Below, in pieces: positions 13,184-25,091 of a stretch of DNA of 64,000 bases. The notes under the pieces were generated by a model. It searched no databases, was not told the origin of the DNA, and saw nothing but the letters and a program-made list of their open reading frames with translations. The position numbers were made by a program, and so were the translations under genes. Position 1 is the first letter of the stretch. Each line of letters starts with the position of its first letter. The stretch lies in the NCBI GenBank assembly GCA_004009845.1, contig RMBW01000022.1, positions 298,368 through 362,367 of the forward strand. Direction: 5' to 3'. Source of the DNA: Davidsoniella eucalypti (taxonomy: Eukaryota; Ascomycota; Sordariomycetes; Microascales; Ceratocystidaceae).

Positions 13184-15348
13184 ATGGCGAAATGTATGTA
13201 CGTATGCACGAAATTGTCATAAACATATGGTTGCTAACTAAGCAAATAAGCCGACATACTACAGGTCGATCTACCTCAGTTGCTAAAAGATCATATCCAC
13301 ATCTTTTTAGGCCTTGGTCTGACTTCTCAAGCCTCTATGAGAATAATTTCAAGGAGTATCAATTCATTTTTGGTCAGCAGCTTGTATTTGATGCCTTTAA
13401 AACAACTGCTGCCACACAGTCAAAAACTTCTGAGGATTTGCAGTCCCGTGAGAAAAATCTAGTGTTTTTTCCAGATATGTTGTCGAGGATGATGTACGAT
13501 CGGCTACAAATCTTTATCTACAACATAAGGGTCGTAATGAGACTACAGAAGCCTATAGCAAGGTTGAAAATGTTGCATTCAACCCTAATACCCGATATGC
13601 CACAGAGATTCGACGTGAGGAGACAGCATTGGAGGAAGAGGATCGCCTGGCTTTTGTGGAACAGCTTCGACACCAAGCTTCACTAGATTCTCAGCTTGAG
13701 GATTTACTAGAACCTTATGCCCAGGCTTTACTAGGGGAGGCTCCACTGGAGTATACGGAGCCAAAGCACATGAATGTTGCTAGTTCTAGTGCCAGTTACA
13801 CTGAGCATATAAATATGCCTTCCGATGAGCCTCCACCAAAGGCACATCTACCTTCTCGGTCACTTTATTTTGATAATATCAGGTATCTCTCAGAACCCCC
13901 AAGAGTCTCAGAACCTCCAGGGCCCGCCTAACTCTTATAAAATCGAAAAATTACTATTCATTGTGGAGTACAAGGCACCCCATAAGCCCCCTGCTGCTCA
14001 GCTTCGAGAAGCTGTAGACCAGCTTTCAACTTCAGATCCATCCCTCTTTTACAACAGTATAAAAGGGGATCCGGGTACGACGGTGAATGGTAGTGGGCCG
14101 ACTGAAACTTGTCAAGTACGTCAATTTGTTGCCTGTGCCATAACTCAGGTATATCATTATATGCTCAACTCTGGCCTTCTTTATGGATACATCACAACTG
14201 GCGAATCCTTTATCTTTTTGAGAATTGATAAGGAGACACCTAGTACTGTCCATTACTATCTTTCTATCCCCAAAGACGATCTTTCTACCATTCCACTTCT
14301 AGATCGAGTAAATGGTCCTGTGGATGCCGAGACAATTGAGGGACAGGTCGAAAGTATTAAGCAGACACCAATTGCTTATATTCTGACACTGATGATCCTA
14401 TCGCTTGAACAGCCGAAACTCAGCTTGGAAGATATTCAGGAATTGAGATCTCAAGTTTGTTCTCTACCATTTACCTACGAAGGTGACTCATCGGGCAAAG
14501 CAGGCTCTAGTTCAAGCTCAAGCTTAGGACCCCATCCAACTGTCCCTGTAGAAAGTGGTGATAGTGATAGTGGTACTGGAGGAGGACACATCAGCAATTT
14601 TGTGCTACGGCCTCAAGCACGAACTTCTCGCCCTCCCCTTTCTAATTACTGCACACAGCAGTGTCTCTATGGTTTAGTCCATGGCCTAGAGTTTGACCCA
14701 AACTGTCCAAATTATTCACTCCACCTGAAAGTAACTACAGATTCTCAAGGCCATCCCTTGAGTTTCTCTCAGTTCTTGGATGCTGTCAAGATTCAGATGG
14801 ACACCAATCTTGATAATGGCTGTGAAGATTTGAACAAATATGGCGCTGTTGGGTCGTTGGTAAAACTCACATTATACCCATTTGGCTATACATTTGTTGG
14901 AAAAGGCATCGAGAATGAAGATCTATGGCTACTTCAAAAAGAGCTTCTTGCCTATTCAAGGCTTAGGAGTCTCCAAGGAACTGCAGTTCCTGTTTGCCTT
15001 GGGAGTGTTATGTTGAAGATGGGGATTCCCCTGAGGCTTCATGATTATAAGCATGTTCTTCTACTTGCTTATGCTGGTGAGTCCATCACAGAGTTGTCAC
15101 AAGAAATCTATAGCTATCTTAGAGATATGGGTTTTCAAATGGCAGAGTGTGGTATTGAGCATGGGGATCTTGAGGAAAGGAACATTCTTCAAGACCCTAC
15201 ATCAGGGAAGCTCATGATTATTGATTTTGATATGGCTAAGATTATTGATCTGCCACCATCAAGAAAGAGGCTATTTAGTAGTGTTGATGCCACATCATAT
15301 CAGAAGTCAAAGCGGCTGTATATGGATCAAGCTCACATTTCAGTTTGA
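13184..15348 (+). pseudogene. Fungal protein-kinase-like gene (FunK1-related) with two frameshifts
   Basis: A start (ATGGCGAAAT, 13184-13193) precedes a textbook 71-nt intron (GTATGT donor, GCTAAC branch, TACAG acceptor at 13264). The frame then reads through YENNFKEYQFIFGQQLVFDAF to the A5 run near 13453-13457. From there the sense frame moves to another register (RYVVEDDVRSATNLYLQHKG, EIRREETALEEEDRLAFVEQ), and near 13890-13925 moves again, to FIVEYKAPHKPP. Both shifts amount to one base and sit at or near homopolymers (A5, C5). The last 500 codons hold the block around VEYKAPHK, the kinase-like catalytic motif HGDLEERNIL and IIDFDMAK, corresponding to HxDxxxxN and DFG. Such proteins, common in Pezizomycotina and often duplicated, have no firm cellular role. 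It may be a young pseudogene or an intact gene with two assembly errors. Confidence 0.65.
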
Positions 15349-16482
15349 TTTGGTGTATATATCAAAGTTGGCTTTCTTTTTCAGGATAAATATTCTATGT
15401 TGGTTCATGAATTCAACGTTATCTTTTCTTTGAGATGAGCTGGCAAACTTGTTAAGCCTAATATACATATATAACTACAGTAATTCTATAAAGAAAATGT
15501 TTGTAGGATGATCGTCATAATCGCGAAGCGACGGCGCCTTCTTAATGGATTATTTTAAGATTTTCTTTTGGAATTATAAGGCAAGCTTTGATGTTTTTGT
15601 GTTTGTATAGTAGACATAATCATGTGAAATTGAGCCTGAATCAGCAATATTATTATGATCATTCTGCCTTATTTTTTACTCTATTTAGAACTGCCCTTAT
15701 GTATTCCCGTCACCTATACTTCGACTACTGCATATCTATCTTCTACTTTTATGGCTATCGTGGTACTTCCAACGGTTTTATCCTGTTATCTATCGGTTTT
15801 TATCGGCAATCGGCACTGTAGAACGTATTTTGGAGGACTCGGTCCGCATTTCTAAGACTTGGATGTATTGTAACTATGTTTTATAGCTTCATTGGGCTAT
15901 TAGTGCTACAGCCGTTGTTCCTTTGATTATCTGATGTATTTACCCATAACCGTAGCTACGCTAGAGTTATATCGGGTAGGCTTTATTGTGTCACGCGCGG
16001 TCCACTATAGAAGCGGCACCTGCACTGCAGATAGGTTGGAACTGGTGCATATGGAAGGTGCAAACCGACGCAAGCTGTATGGGGTAACTGCGATGGGGAA
16101 ACACCGAAGACGGGATAAAAGAAGGCTGACAGACGGCCTCGTCATCCCGATGGATCCAACTTAACCAACGTCGCCCTCTTTTTCATCAGCCAGCAACCTA
16201 ACCATTTATAATAAACTCCGAAAATCAAAAGCTAGCCAGCCATCAGATCATTTGCCTTGGCTAACTGCTATACAGCTACCGGGAGGGCCAATCCTATCCT
16301 CAGCAACTGTTCGATTTGCCGCCATTATCTTTCGGGATCAGAGACAGTTGACTCTACCGGCCTCGCGTACCCGTCTATCATTGATCAATACAAACAATCC
16401 GTTTGTATGCCCTATTCTCAAAGTCAGATCTGACTATACCAAGAACCGCGTGCCCTTTGTTCTAGACTAGAACAAAAAGAAA
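15349..16482. other. Intergenic
   Basis: AT-rich after the kinase-like gene, more balanced towards the fumarylacetoacetase start. No supported gene; probably the promoter of the downstream gene in its last few hundred bases. Confidence 0.5.
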
Positions 16483-18877
16483 ATGGCTCTTCGTAGCTGG
16501 ATTGAGATCGACCCGGAGAGCGGATTCTCGCTTGAGAACCTGCCCTTTGGGATCTTCAGCACCGCCAGCAATCAAACTCCCCGTGTTGGCGTGGCCGTGG
16601 GCGGGAAGGTCCTTGATTTAGCACAGCTAGCTGCTCATGCGCAGTTCAGTAGCGTCTTTCCCGCGGAGATCCAGGGCCACGAGTCCGTCTTCAGCGATGG
16701 CTCGCTGAACCGTTTTGCAGCTCTTGGCCGCGCTGCCCATCGGGCTGTGCGCACACGACTGCAGGACATCCTAGCTGCCGATACTAAGTACGGCAACTTC
16801 CTGCGCGACGATGCGGCCTTCCGGCAGAAGGCCCTGGTACCTCAAAGCGATGTTACCCTGCATCTACCTGTAGTCATTGGCGACTACACCGATTTCTTCG
16901 CGGGCTATCATCACGCATACCACTGCGGCGTCATGTTCCGTGGTAAAGACGAGGCACTACAGCGCAACTATATGCATCTGCCCGTCGCGTACCACGGACG
17001 TGCATCCAGCGTAGTAGTTTCTGGGACGCCCATTCGTCGGCCTAAGGGCCAAATCCTGGAGCCGGTTCCTACGGCCATAGCTGCATCAGATAACTTTGCC
17101 ATGCAAGCACAGTCCAAGAATCACACGCAGTCGACGGTTCCTGTGACCTCGTTCAGCCGCCGGCTGGACTTTGAACTGGAGATGGGCTGCATCGTCGGCA
17201 CGGGCAATGTACAGGGCGAGTCGATCGCGGTAGACGATGCCGAGCAGCACATCTTCGGCTACGTTCTCCTCAACGACTGGAGTGCACGCGATGTCCAGGC
17301 CTGGGAATATGTCCCTCTTGGCCCGTTCAACGGCAAGAACTTTGCGACGTCCATCAGTGGATGGGTGGTTCTAGCCGATGCTCTGGAGCCATTCCGGACT
17401 GAGCCGCTCGCCGTCAAGAATAAGGGCGAGGGCAACGTGCAGGAATACCTGCGGGAAGCTAATGCTAAGTCGGTGTTTGATATCTCGTTAGAAGTGATGT
17501 TGAAGGGTGAGTTTGTTCTGTTCCGTCCCTGCCCAGTGATTCGAGAGCCTTGCCTTATTTCGGGATTTTCACTAGCCGTTGTTAGTTCTGTTTGCTATTT
17601 TTTAAGCTGTTCGCTATGTTTTTGCCATATAAGGAAAGAAACAGCGAGTGCGCAGTTGTCTCCTGAGCGCCTATTATTGTCTGTTTACAGTGCTACATTG
17701 TAATTCTGTCTCCTCCCCGTCACAGATTTGACTCCCTCCGATCGGGTTGCTTTCTGCTTTGCAAGTTTTCTCTTTCCTCTTCAACCTTTGGATATCATTT
17801 ACCGGTTACTAAGTAGTGACCGCCCACTGTCCCTTTCATCGCCTCTTTATTTATTTTTTTCTGCATTTTTTCTGGTAATCTCGTCCCCTTGCCATACTGT
17901 TTCTCATCATCCCGAAACGAGGCGAGTCAAGGCTTGCAAGAAAGAGGCCACTATCGAAAGCACATGTCTTACATTCATTGGACCCGTCCAGTCCAGTACT
18001 GTCTGTACAATGTGGGAGACGGGCTCCCGAAAGATCTCCACAAGATAGCCAATAGTGGCGGCTAGTAATGATAGCACAGCGTGCTCGATTATCCGCTACT
18101 AACCCCATCTCAAGTGTATGGTCAGCCACCCAAGCCAGCCAGTTCTTATCAGCATTGGTTTTAATTCCCTGTCAGTTGGGGGGTACTTGTTTGTTTGCCT
18201 TGTCTGGGAACCTTTGCAGCCAACCCGAGAAAGAGGCTCGACACTTACTCTGGGGCTCCTGTTTGTCTGGAACGAGCACCATGCCTCGGTCAACTCACCG
18301 TATTGAATTTTCCGCGTTTTCCCTCCGTCATCCAGCCATCCATGCACACATATACACAATAAGAACGGCAGTTGCAATGCCCTGTGATATAATCACCATA
18401 AAAGTTTGGGATACGCACATATTGCTAACATGCCAATGCGCCCTTTGGCGCGTTTTATATTACGCCTCCATAGTCAACAACAGACCCAAATCTTCGTCTG
18501 AATCTACGACAAGTGATTCACCCCATTCATCAGCCGCCATCAATGTCGCCAGTAGTACCACCGCGCCAATCACGCGGGTCAGCTCCAAGAATCTCATGTG
18601 GTCGTTCCCTCAGATGCTGGCGCACCACACTCTAGGTGGCTGCCCGCTACGTGCGGGCGACTTGCTGGGCTCGGGCACAATCAGCGGAGAGACCGAAGGC
18701 TCGCGTGGTAGTTTGCTAGAGCTGTCTGAGGCTGGCAAGAAAGATATTACACTGACTAATGGATCCAAGCGTCGGTTTCTAGAAGATGGCGACGTCGTAA
18801 CACTCAAGGGCGTTTGTGTAAGTCAGGATGGAATTAGGGTTAGCTTTGGCGATTGCACAGGTCGGATTATTGGCTAG
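16483..18877 (+). CDS. fahA: Fumarylacetoacetase
   Basis: Hydrolyses 4-fumarylacetoacetate to fumarate and acetoacetate, the last step of tyrosine and phenylalanine catabolism. Exons 16483-17506 and 18474-18877 (GTGAGT donor, GCTAAC branch, CATAG acceptor, phase 1) encode 475 residues. The catalytic and metal ligands of the mammalian enzyme are recognisable: DYTD with D137 (mammalian 126), H144 (133), E231 and E233 (199, 201), D265 (233), Q272 (240) and K285 (253). The C-terminal block NLMWSFPQMLAHHTLGGCPL, then RAGDLLGSGTISG, is typical. It is longer than the usual 420-430 residues, partly because of a Ser/Thr-rich insert (about 343-380) coded at the start of exon 2. The 967-nt intron is far larger than its neighbours. 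Homogentisate dioxygenase of the same pathway lies 30 kb downstream. Confidence 0.94.
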
Positions 18878-21800
18878 AGATTTTTGACCCCAACTGCGAG
18901 ACGATAGCTACGATACAATTCAACGTTACTACTGACTGCTACAGTGAGAACACCAGCCAGTTCTACTGTGATACGCACCCATGGAAGAATTTGATTTAGA
19001 ATGATGTGATAGACTCTTCGAGTCAGCACATCAAACCCAAATCAACCAGAGTAAAATTTACTTCGATAATCCAGTTAGTTTGTTTGACACTATCATGTGA
19101 ACATAGCGAAAGAGAATCCTGCAGATTATAGGGTCAGTAAAGAAAACTCCGGACCGGTGGTTTATTTCGTATGAGACACTAGTAATGCGGGAGAGAGAAA
19201 AACAAAGATAGATAGAGAGAACGACAGAGAGGGGAATAAGGAGAATACCAAAGCAGGCGAAATCCCGAGGGGGACAATAAAGGATAACAACTGTAGCGTA
19301 TCGGGGTTCTTTGGCAAACTCCAGAACCGACAACCGATGTGCCATCTTGGAAACTATTGCTGGGGTTATATTCCTGTTAGCTGGACTTGAGTTAGTTGCT
19401 GCTACCTAGCGATGAATATATTATATGGCCGAAGGAAGAAGCGCTGGCTTGAGCTTAAGCGAGAAAAAGAAAAGAGAGCAGGGAAATAAGATCTGGATGT
19501 TGAGGCTATTGACACTATGTGCTATATAACGGACAATTACAATATAGATGTGATGATAACTTATGATACTTCCATCTAGAGGTTTCTGGTGACATGAATC
19601 CAGAACAGGGTATGAGAAAGATAAGCCGAGACCACAAAAAGCCCAAGGGATGTAATGTATCAGCACCAGCTTGTCTGGCGTGCAGATTAAATTCCCAAAT
19701 AGGCACTTTTTCGGTTTTTGGGGGCAGAGGAACGACAACAAGGGGTGGAGTGATGATCGTCGATTGTCCTTGTTATACGGGTAAGTATAGATCATAGTGA
19801 GTAGCAAAGAGAGAGAAACAAAAGTGTAGGGGATCTTTTGCTCTGTGACCACAGGCTGCTTTCTGGAGGGGAGGAGTTCATAGTAAACCCATGTTATATT
19901 TGCCTAAGCAGGCGGCTAGTAGGGCATGTTTAGGCTCGGAACCGCCTGGCCAGTAAATAAAAATCCGAAGTTCAATATCGTTAGTGAGCATATGACAAGC
20001 AGATATTGGTTAGTAGCGCCTAGAGAGATTACAAGAGATTTATTTAGGCACAATATATGAAGTGGTCAAGAAAACATCGTTATCACGAAATGCATAGCAT
20101 AAACAATACCATGATAAAAATATACTCACCTGTATATGTGAATACAACTCGGGAATAATATGATATACCTAGTATCCCAAAGTAGAGAACAAATCACTGG
20201 GATGCTCTTGGCAGCTGTTTATTTTTTATGCTAATAGAATGAGATCGCCTATTACCATGAGCCCTGAACAAATATATGATTGAGACAAAAGAATTTTAAT
20301 TTGATGGCTATTTGCCAACTAATTAGCATCACTGTAACGGTTTGATGCCACAACAGGTCTGAGATATGCAGTTCGTGTTCCCACCCATAAAAATATATAT
20401 TGAAACTAACGACGCTAATTCTAGGAGTAAGATTGGGGGACATCGGTGAAAGAGGCCGGGCTAGCCATGAAGATGGAAACAAGAAAGAAACAAAAAAAAA
20501 AAAAAAAAAAAAGAACGCACCTAGCCCCTTCAAATATAGACAGACAACGCGGAACCAAGAGACAATCGGCTAGTACACGAGCCGAGGTTTGCATTATTTT
20601 ACAATTACCAAGCCTCGAGGCTTTCGTCAGGATGATGTGGGTAGTCGGAATAGTGTCTTTTTTGTATGTTTTTACAGTAAGAATATATTTTTCCTACTTA
20701 CATACCTTTTCTAGCAATTCCTATATGGATAAATTTTATTTCGGAAAACGGAAGACTGCCATGGTAGACTTACAACTAGTGGCTAGCGGTTTTGTTCTAG
20801 GCCAAGGTTGAAAAAAGAAGAAAGAAGAACCGGATAAAGAAAAAAAGAACAAGAAATGGCGACAGCCAGAGGAAACAGAACAAGCAGGGAGCTCGTTTTG
20901 GGCACAAGATGCGAGGTAGGAAGCGAAGCTAAGGCTAAGCGTTTTCTCCGAGCACTCCCGGGTTTCTTTTTTTTCTGACTTGAGAGAACTTCATGTTTGT
21001 TTTGTAACAGCTTTAGTTATTACTGGTACAGTTTTCTTAAAATAAGAGCATATTGTATTCACTTATTTCCGTACTACGGAAAAACGAGCAGCTTAGCTAG
21101 TGAGCCAATGCTAACAAACATAGTAATAGCAGATACTACGGAATACATGTAGTATGTAACTCTTCGACGTAACAAGGACTAACTACTTGTGGAAGTGCAA
21201 AACCGGGTCTTATTTCCATGTCCAGAGATAAAAAGAAGAGAAGACAAGAACACAAACTCTGGGCTTTCAAAGTTCTCATGAAGCTAGTTTTTTTTGCCAA
21301 TGAACTAAAAGTTGTCATGGTTTTTTTTGTCTTAGGTCTCCGAGATTCCCTTCGTGAAAGGATACTCAACTAAAGCAACAACATGCAAGAAAATAGCGAG
21401 ATAGTTAATAGAAATGCAATAATAGCATAATTCAATCCGACGTTTCCTAGAACCAATGATGAAAGGCAAAATCTCTAGGGAGATAGAAGGGTAAGGGGAA
21501 GTGGACAAATGAGGAAATCGAGGGGCCAAAGATAAATGGTTCGGTGCCGGACGGTTTGTAGATGGCCGTCTTGTTGAGAAATGACATTTGAAGGGTTTGG
21601 TATAAGATATACTGCTAACTATGGCGTCTTTGCCTGAGCGTTACATTATATATTTATATGTACAGATGTTTGAACATCACGGCCCTTGCAATCGGTAATC
21701 GGTATCATCTTCGTACCTTCTTACACATCTGTTATTATTTCAAAGTGACACTAATGTGCTACTTGTTTTATATACAGAATATATGGACACCTTATTGATC

Positions 21801-24800
21801 TTTATGGTGATATACCAATTATATTCATCTGGATTATTGTGATACAGGTAACCCTAAGTGTCGGTAAAAGATACAATTCTGCTGATAGATGCAATTAGGT
21901 AAAGGGGAATAACGCTGAAAGGGTTATTTCTCGGCGGTAAAAACATGCAGACAACCAAATGACAAGACCCCCAAATAACTGCTTGGGTCTGAAGATGGCA
22001 CGTCACATCACGTGGCGCAGCCGGGTCGCAAAAGCTACCATCCAACTGGCCGGGTTTTGGAACGAAAAAGCTGAGCGGTAGACAAGAAAGCTCAAATAGA
22101 AATTATGGATTCAACGGCAATAGCATATCTTGGTAGGATCGAAGACATTTGCGATATTAGTCTGCATGTCTTATCACTAATAGAAGACGGACTGGCAAAG
22201 AGAAAATCGAATGGCTATAGCGCTGTTGTAATATATGCCCGAACATGTGGCCATACTGACATTCTACGGAACCGAGTCTTTCACTTATGATCGACTGACA
22301 AGACTTCTTCACGCCAGTGTTCTGCACAGGCCATCCCGACAACCAACCTATAGACAGCCTAGACCAAGTGATATCGGATTTTTCAAGCACCAGAAACGAT
22401 CGATATGTGAGAGAAAAGAAAGAAAAACGGAGACCGAAAAAGAACTGATTTGAGATGAGCGAAGGCGTTAGGTAATAGACCAAATTACGAAATAAAGAAA
22501 AAAACACAGTTTAGCAAGTCCGCCATCAGGAATACAAGGAAGATGGGTGAAGGGATTGGGCGCTATTTGTCAACAAGGGACCATTCTCTGTCTGCTGAGA
22601 CAACTTCGGCACTTGCACTTGATTTGTTTCGTTGTTCCGCGGTTTTGGTGGAGAGCGGCGCTATTTGATTTTTTCCCCCCTTCCCTTCAATCTATTACTA
22701 TAATTATTGGTTCCTTTTATTTCTGATGCTTAGCCCCCTTCTACATAACTGTGTAATATATCTGTAGACATCTATTCTTACTCTAAGCTTCCTTTGCCTT
22801 TTATTTCCGTCTTTCCTGGCCGATGTTACTTTGCTAGATGGCCGATGAAGAAACTTGAATACCGCGCTTTGCTAGAAGAAACAATTCCCACTGGACGAAG
22901 GAATGATGAGAGGGATTAGAAAAGAATATTCCAGCAAGTGGGCGTATTTTTTCTTTTGGAGAAGAGCGGTTTGGTAGTCCCAGATGAAAGTTAAAAAAAA
23001 AAAAAAAAGAAAAAAAAAGAGGCGCAAGCCATACCAAATTCACTGTTTCGCCTAGACACGAATCATGATAGAGAAATACTATGTAGAAAGAAAGAGAAGA
23101 GAGAGAGAGTACCCTGGCAAGACTTGATAGAAAGCTCGACAACTGGTGCTGCCATATCGGCCCTATGTAAGAAGATAATTACGAGGAATACTGAAGACAT
23201 GGAGCATAACTCATATTTGTACATCGCAAATACACAGAACAAACATATATGCATGTATCTTGTCATATTGTACCGACGGGCGTCAGATCGTTCGGCACCC
23301 GCGCTTTGGCTGGGGTGTTTTGTCTAGAGTTGCACTGCGCCCATCAATGGCTGATTAGAGTCTCCGAGTACAGATGATGTATGTACATATATGTAAGTGG
23401 AGGTCTTAGTGTGTCTTTTTTAATTTTTTTTCAATTTTTTTTTCGGCATTCATGTACTTGTTTCTGTTTTGCTTGCACACATGCTTTATCGTTTATGCAA
23501 GCTTTTGCAAGTCAAAGTTCGAAACAGCGCCTTGATCACGACCGAGCACCGCCAGAACCAAGAATGCGAAATGGGAATGTAGCAACGCTGTCATAGACTG
23601 AGGGAACCAAGAAGATATAGGAGTGGCGTCTAGGAACAGAAACGCGCGAAAGGAAGAGGCTATTGCTGTGACATATACCAATACAAATATGTAGCTGTAC
23701 GTATCAAAACCTCAAGAGGCAAGCAGCTGCCAAGTCATGTTCCATCTCGCTGGATTGGTTGGCCTACCCAGGGTTCTGTATTATATTATAGTGCTTACTA
23801 TACATCGGGATTGGATTGTGACTTCGCAGCCTGGCCTTGGCTTTTATTGGAGCGCTGGACAGACATAAGATGGACGGAAATGTGCCGGCAGATGGCCAAC
23901 CAGAAATGGGCGGCGCAATTGCCGTTGTGCTGTCGATGTTGGGTGTGAGATCCTTGGCCTAGGTCTCGGTCCTTGTATTGGGAACATCACCCTTTTTTAT
24001 CTTTCTGTTACTTTTGATTTTAGTTTTTGATCTTTCTTTACATTTCGACAATGTATGTACGTCACTTGAATTGGCTGGGATTTGGAAAATCAATGTATTA
24101 TTGTTATAGCCGTGGTTGCAATCTTCTCACATCATATTGCTGGTGATGAAGTTTGCATGATTGTTTGTGTTCCAAAGTTGCCTCCATATAAGAAGAAGCT
24201 TATATGTAAGATTGATTATCAGCAAGAGGCGTTGAAATAATAATTGGCAGTAACTGCAATGGGTTTGGACCAGGTTGAGCGGAAAGGAGCTCGAGGATAG
24301 GACTCTGGGTGTGAAAAGCAGTTGCGTGTCTGACTGTATTCGTTCCGTTTGGTGTTGCAACTACTACAAGTCTTTCCAGTTGGCTAGTTGCGATTCAGCG
24401 AGGATTTGGACTGAGTAGTTGCAGTAGGTAGTAATGGGTTAGTGCCTTCCTTCCTGTGCTCTTGGCATTTTGACATGGTCTATCCCGTCCCAACTATACC
24501 ACAGTTCAGCGAACAGACGGTGTCCTTTTTACATAGTAGCTCGGACTTTGAAAAAAAGAACCCCAAAAAAAGAAGGCAAAGAAATCGCGACCAAATCGTA
24601 CTTTTCTCTTAGCAAAGCTGTGTAGTGCTTATGCCTATTTTTGTTTATTTTGTTCTTGGTAAGAGAGGGGAATCCTGACTGGGCTATTACCTTTGCTGTT
24701 TGTTTCTTTTTTATCTTCTTTAGGTTGCTGCTTTTATTCTATTTTTTTTTCATCGCTCTTTCTTGATCTTCCCTTCTTGGTTCCGCTCTCCCACACCACC

Positions 24801-25066
24801 TCGACTGAAATTAGGAAAGTACCACAACGACGACCGCCACAAAATCCTTTTGTTTAAAAAAGAATTTTAATCTTTTTTTAAGCCGTCCATACCTTTTTTC
24901 CCCAACACCGCCTCCGCCTAATCGAATTCCCGGCCTTTGCATTCCATGTCTGCGGCTCTGGACTCTTGTGCTTGCCGCTGAAGCGTCTTTCAAGTCTCGA
25001 TCGCCGTCGCCGCCATCATCCAACCCTCAACATCATCACCGATATCAACACATTCTCAATGGCACA
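18878..25066. other. Six-kilobase region without a recognisable gene
   Basis: No frame on either strand resembles a known family and none is longer than about 145 codons. The sequence is AT-rich with many A and T runs, and the last 400 bases (24.6-25.0 kb) turn pyrimidine-rich as in a fungal 5' leader. I found no tRNA or 5S pattern. A gene with very small exons, a non-coding RNA, or a long control region of the downstream Zn2Cys6 gene are all possible. Confidence 0.45.
20492..20512. repeat. Uninterrupted poly(A) tract
   Basis: Twenty-one consecutive adenines inside an A-rich, G-containing stretch (20471-20515). It could be a simple microsatellite or the tail of an old retrocopy, but no coding or element body is recognisable upstream. 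Confidence 0.9.
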
Positions 25067-25091
25067 ATGGAGCACCTCAAGACGCAGGTGA
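24946..25091 (+). promoter_or_regulatory. Two short upstream reading frames before the Zn2Cys6 gene
   Basis: An 11-codon frame at 24946-24981 (ATG to TGA) lies in the leader. A 10-codon frame at 25059-25091, in another register, begins 8 bases before the chosen start at 25067 and overlaps it. The 25059 ATG has T at -3, a weak context, while the 25067 ATG has A at -3 and G at +4. Leaky scanning to the second ATG is therefore plausible, and the overlap could lower translation. Confidence 0.5.

Noticed and set aside
18068..18473. Upstream extension of fumarylacetoacetase exon 2 as a separate gene start
   Set aside because: The in-frame sequence before 18474 does not resemble the family; the acceptor at 18473 with its branch point explains the join.
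19421..19852. 143-codon minus-strand frame
   Set aside because: Hydrophobic and low-complexity from AT-rich DNA, with no recognisable motif.
22834..23142. 102-codon minus-strand frame with Phe-rich run
   Set aside because: Created by poly(A) tracts; composition is not protein-like.
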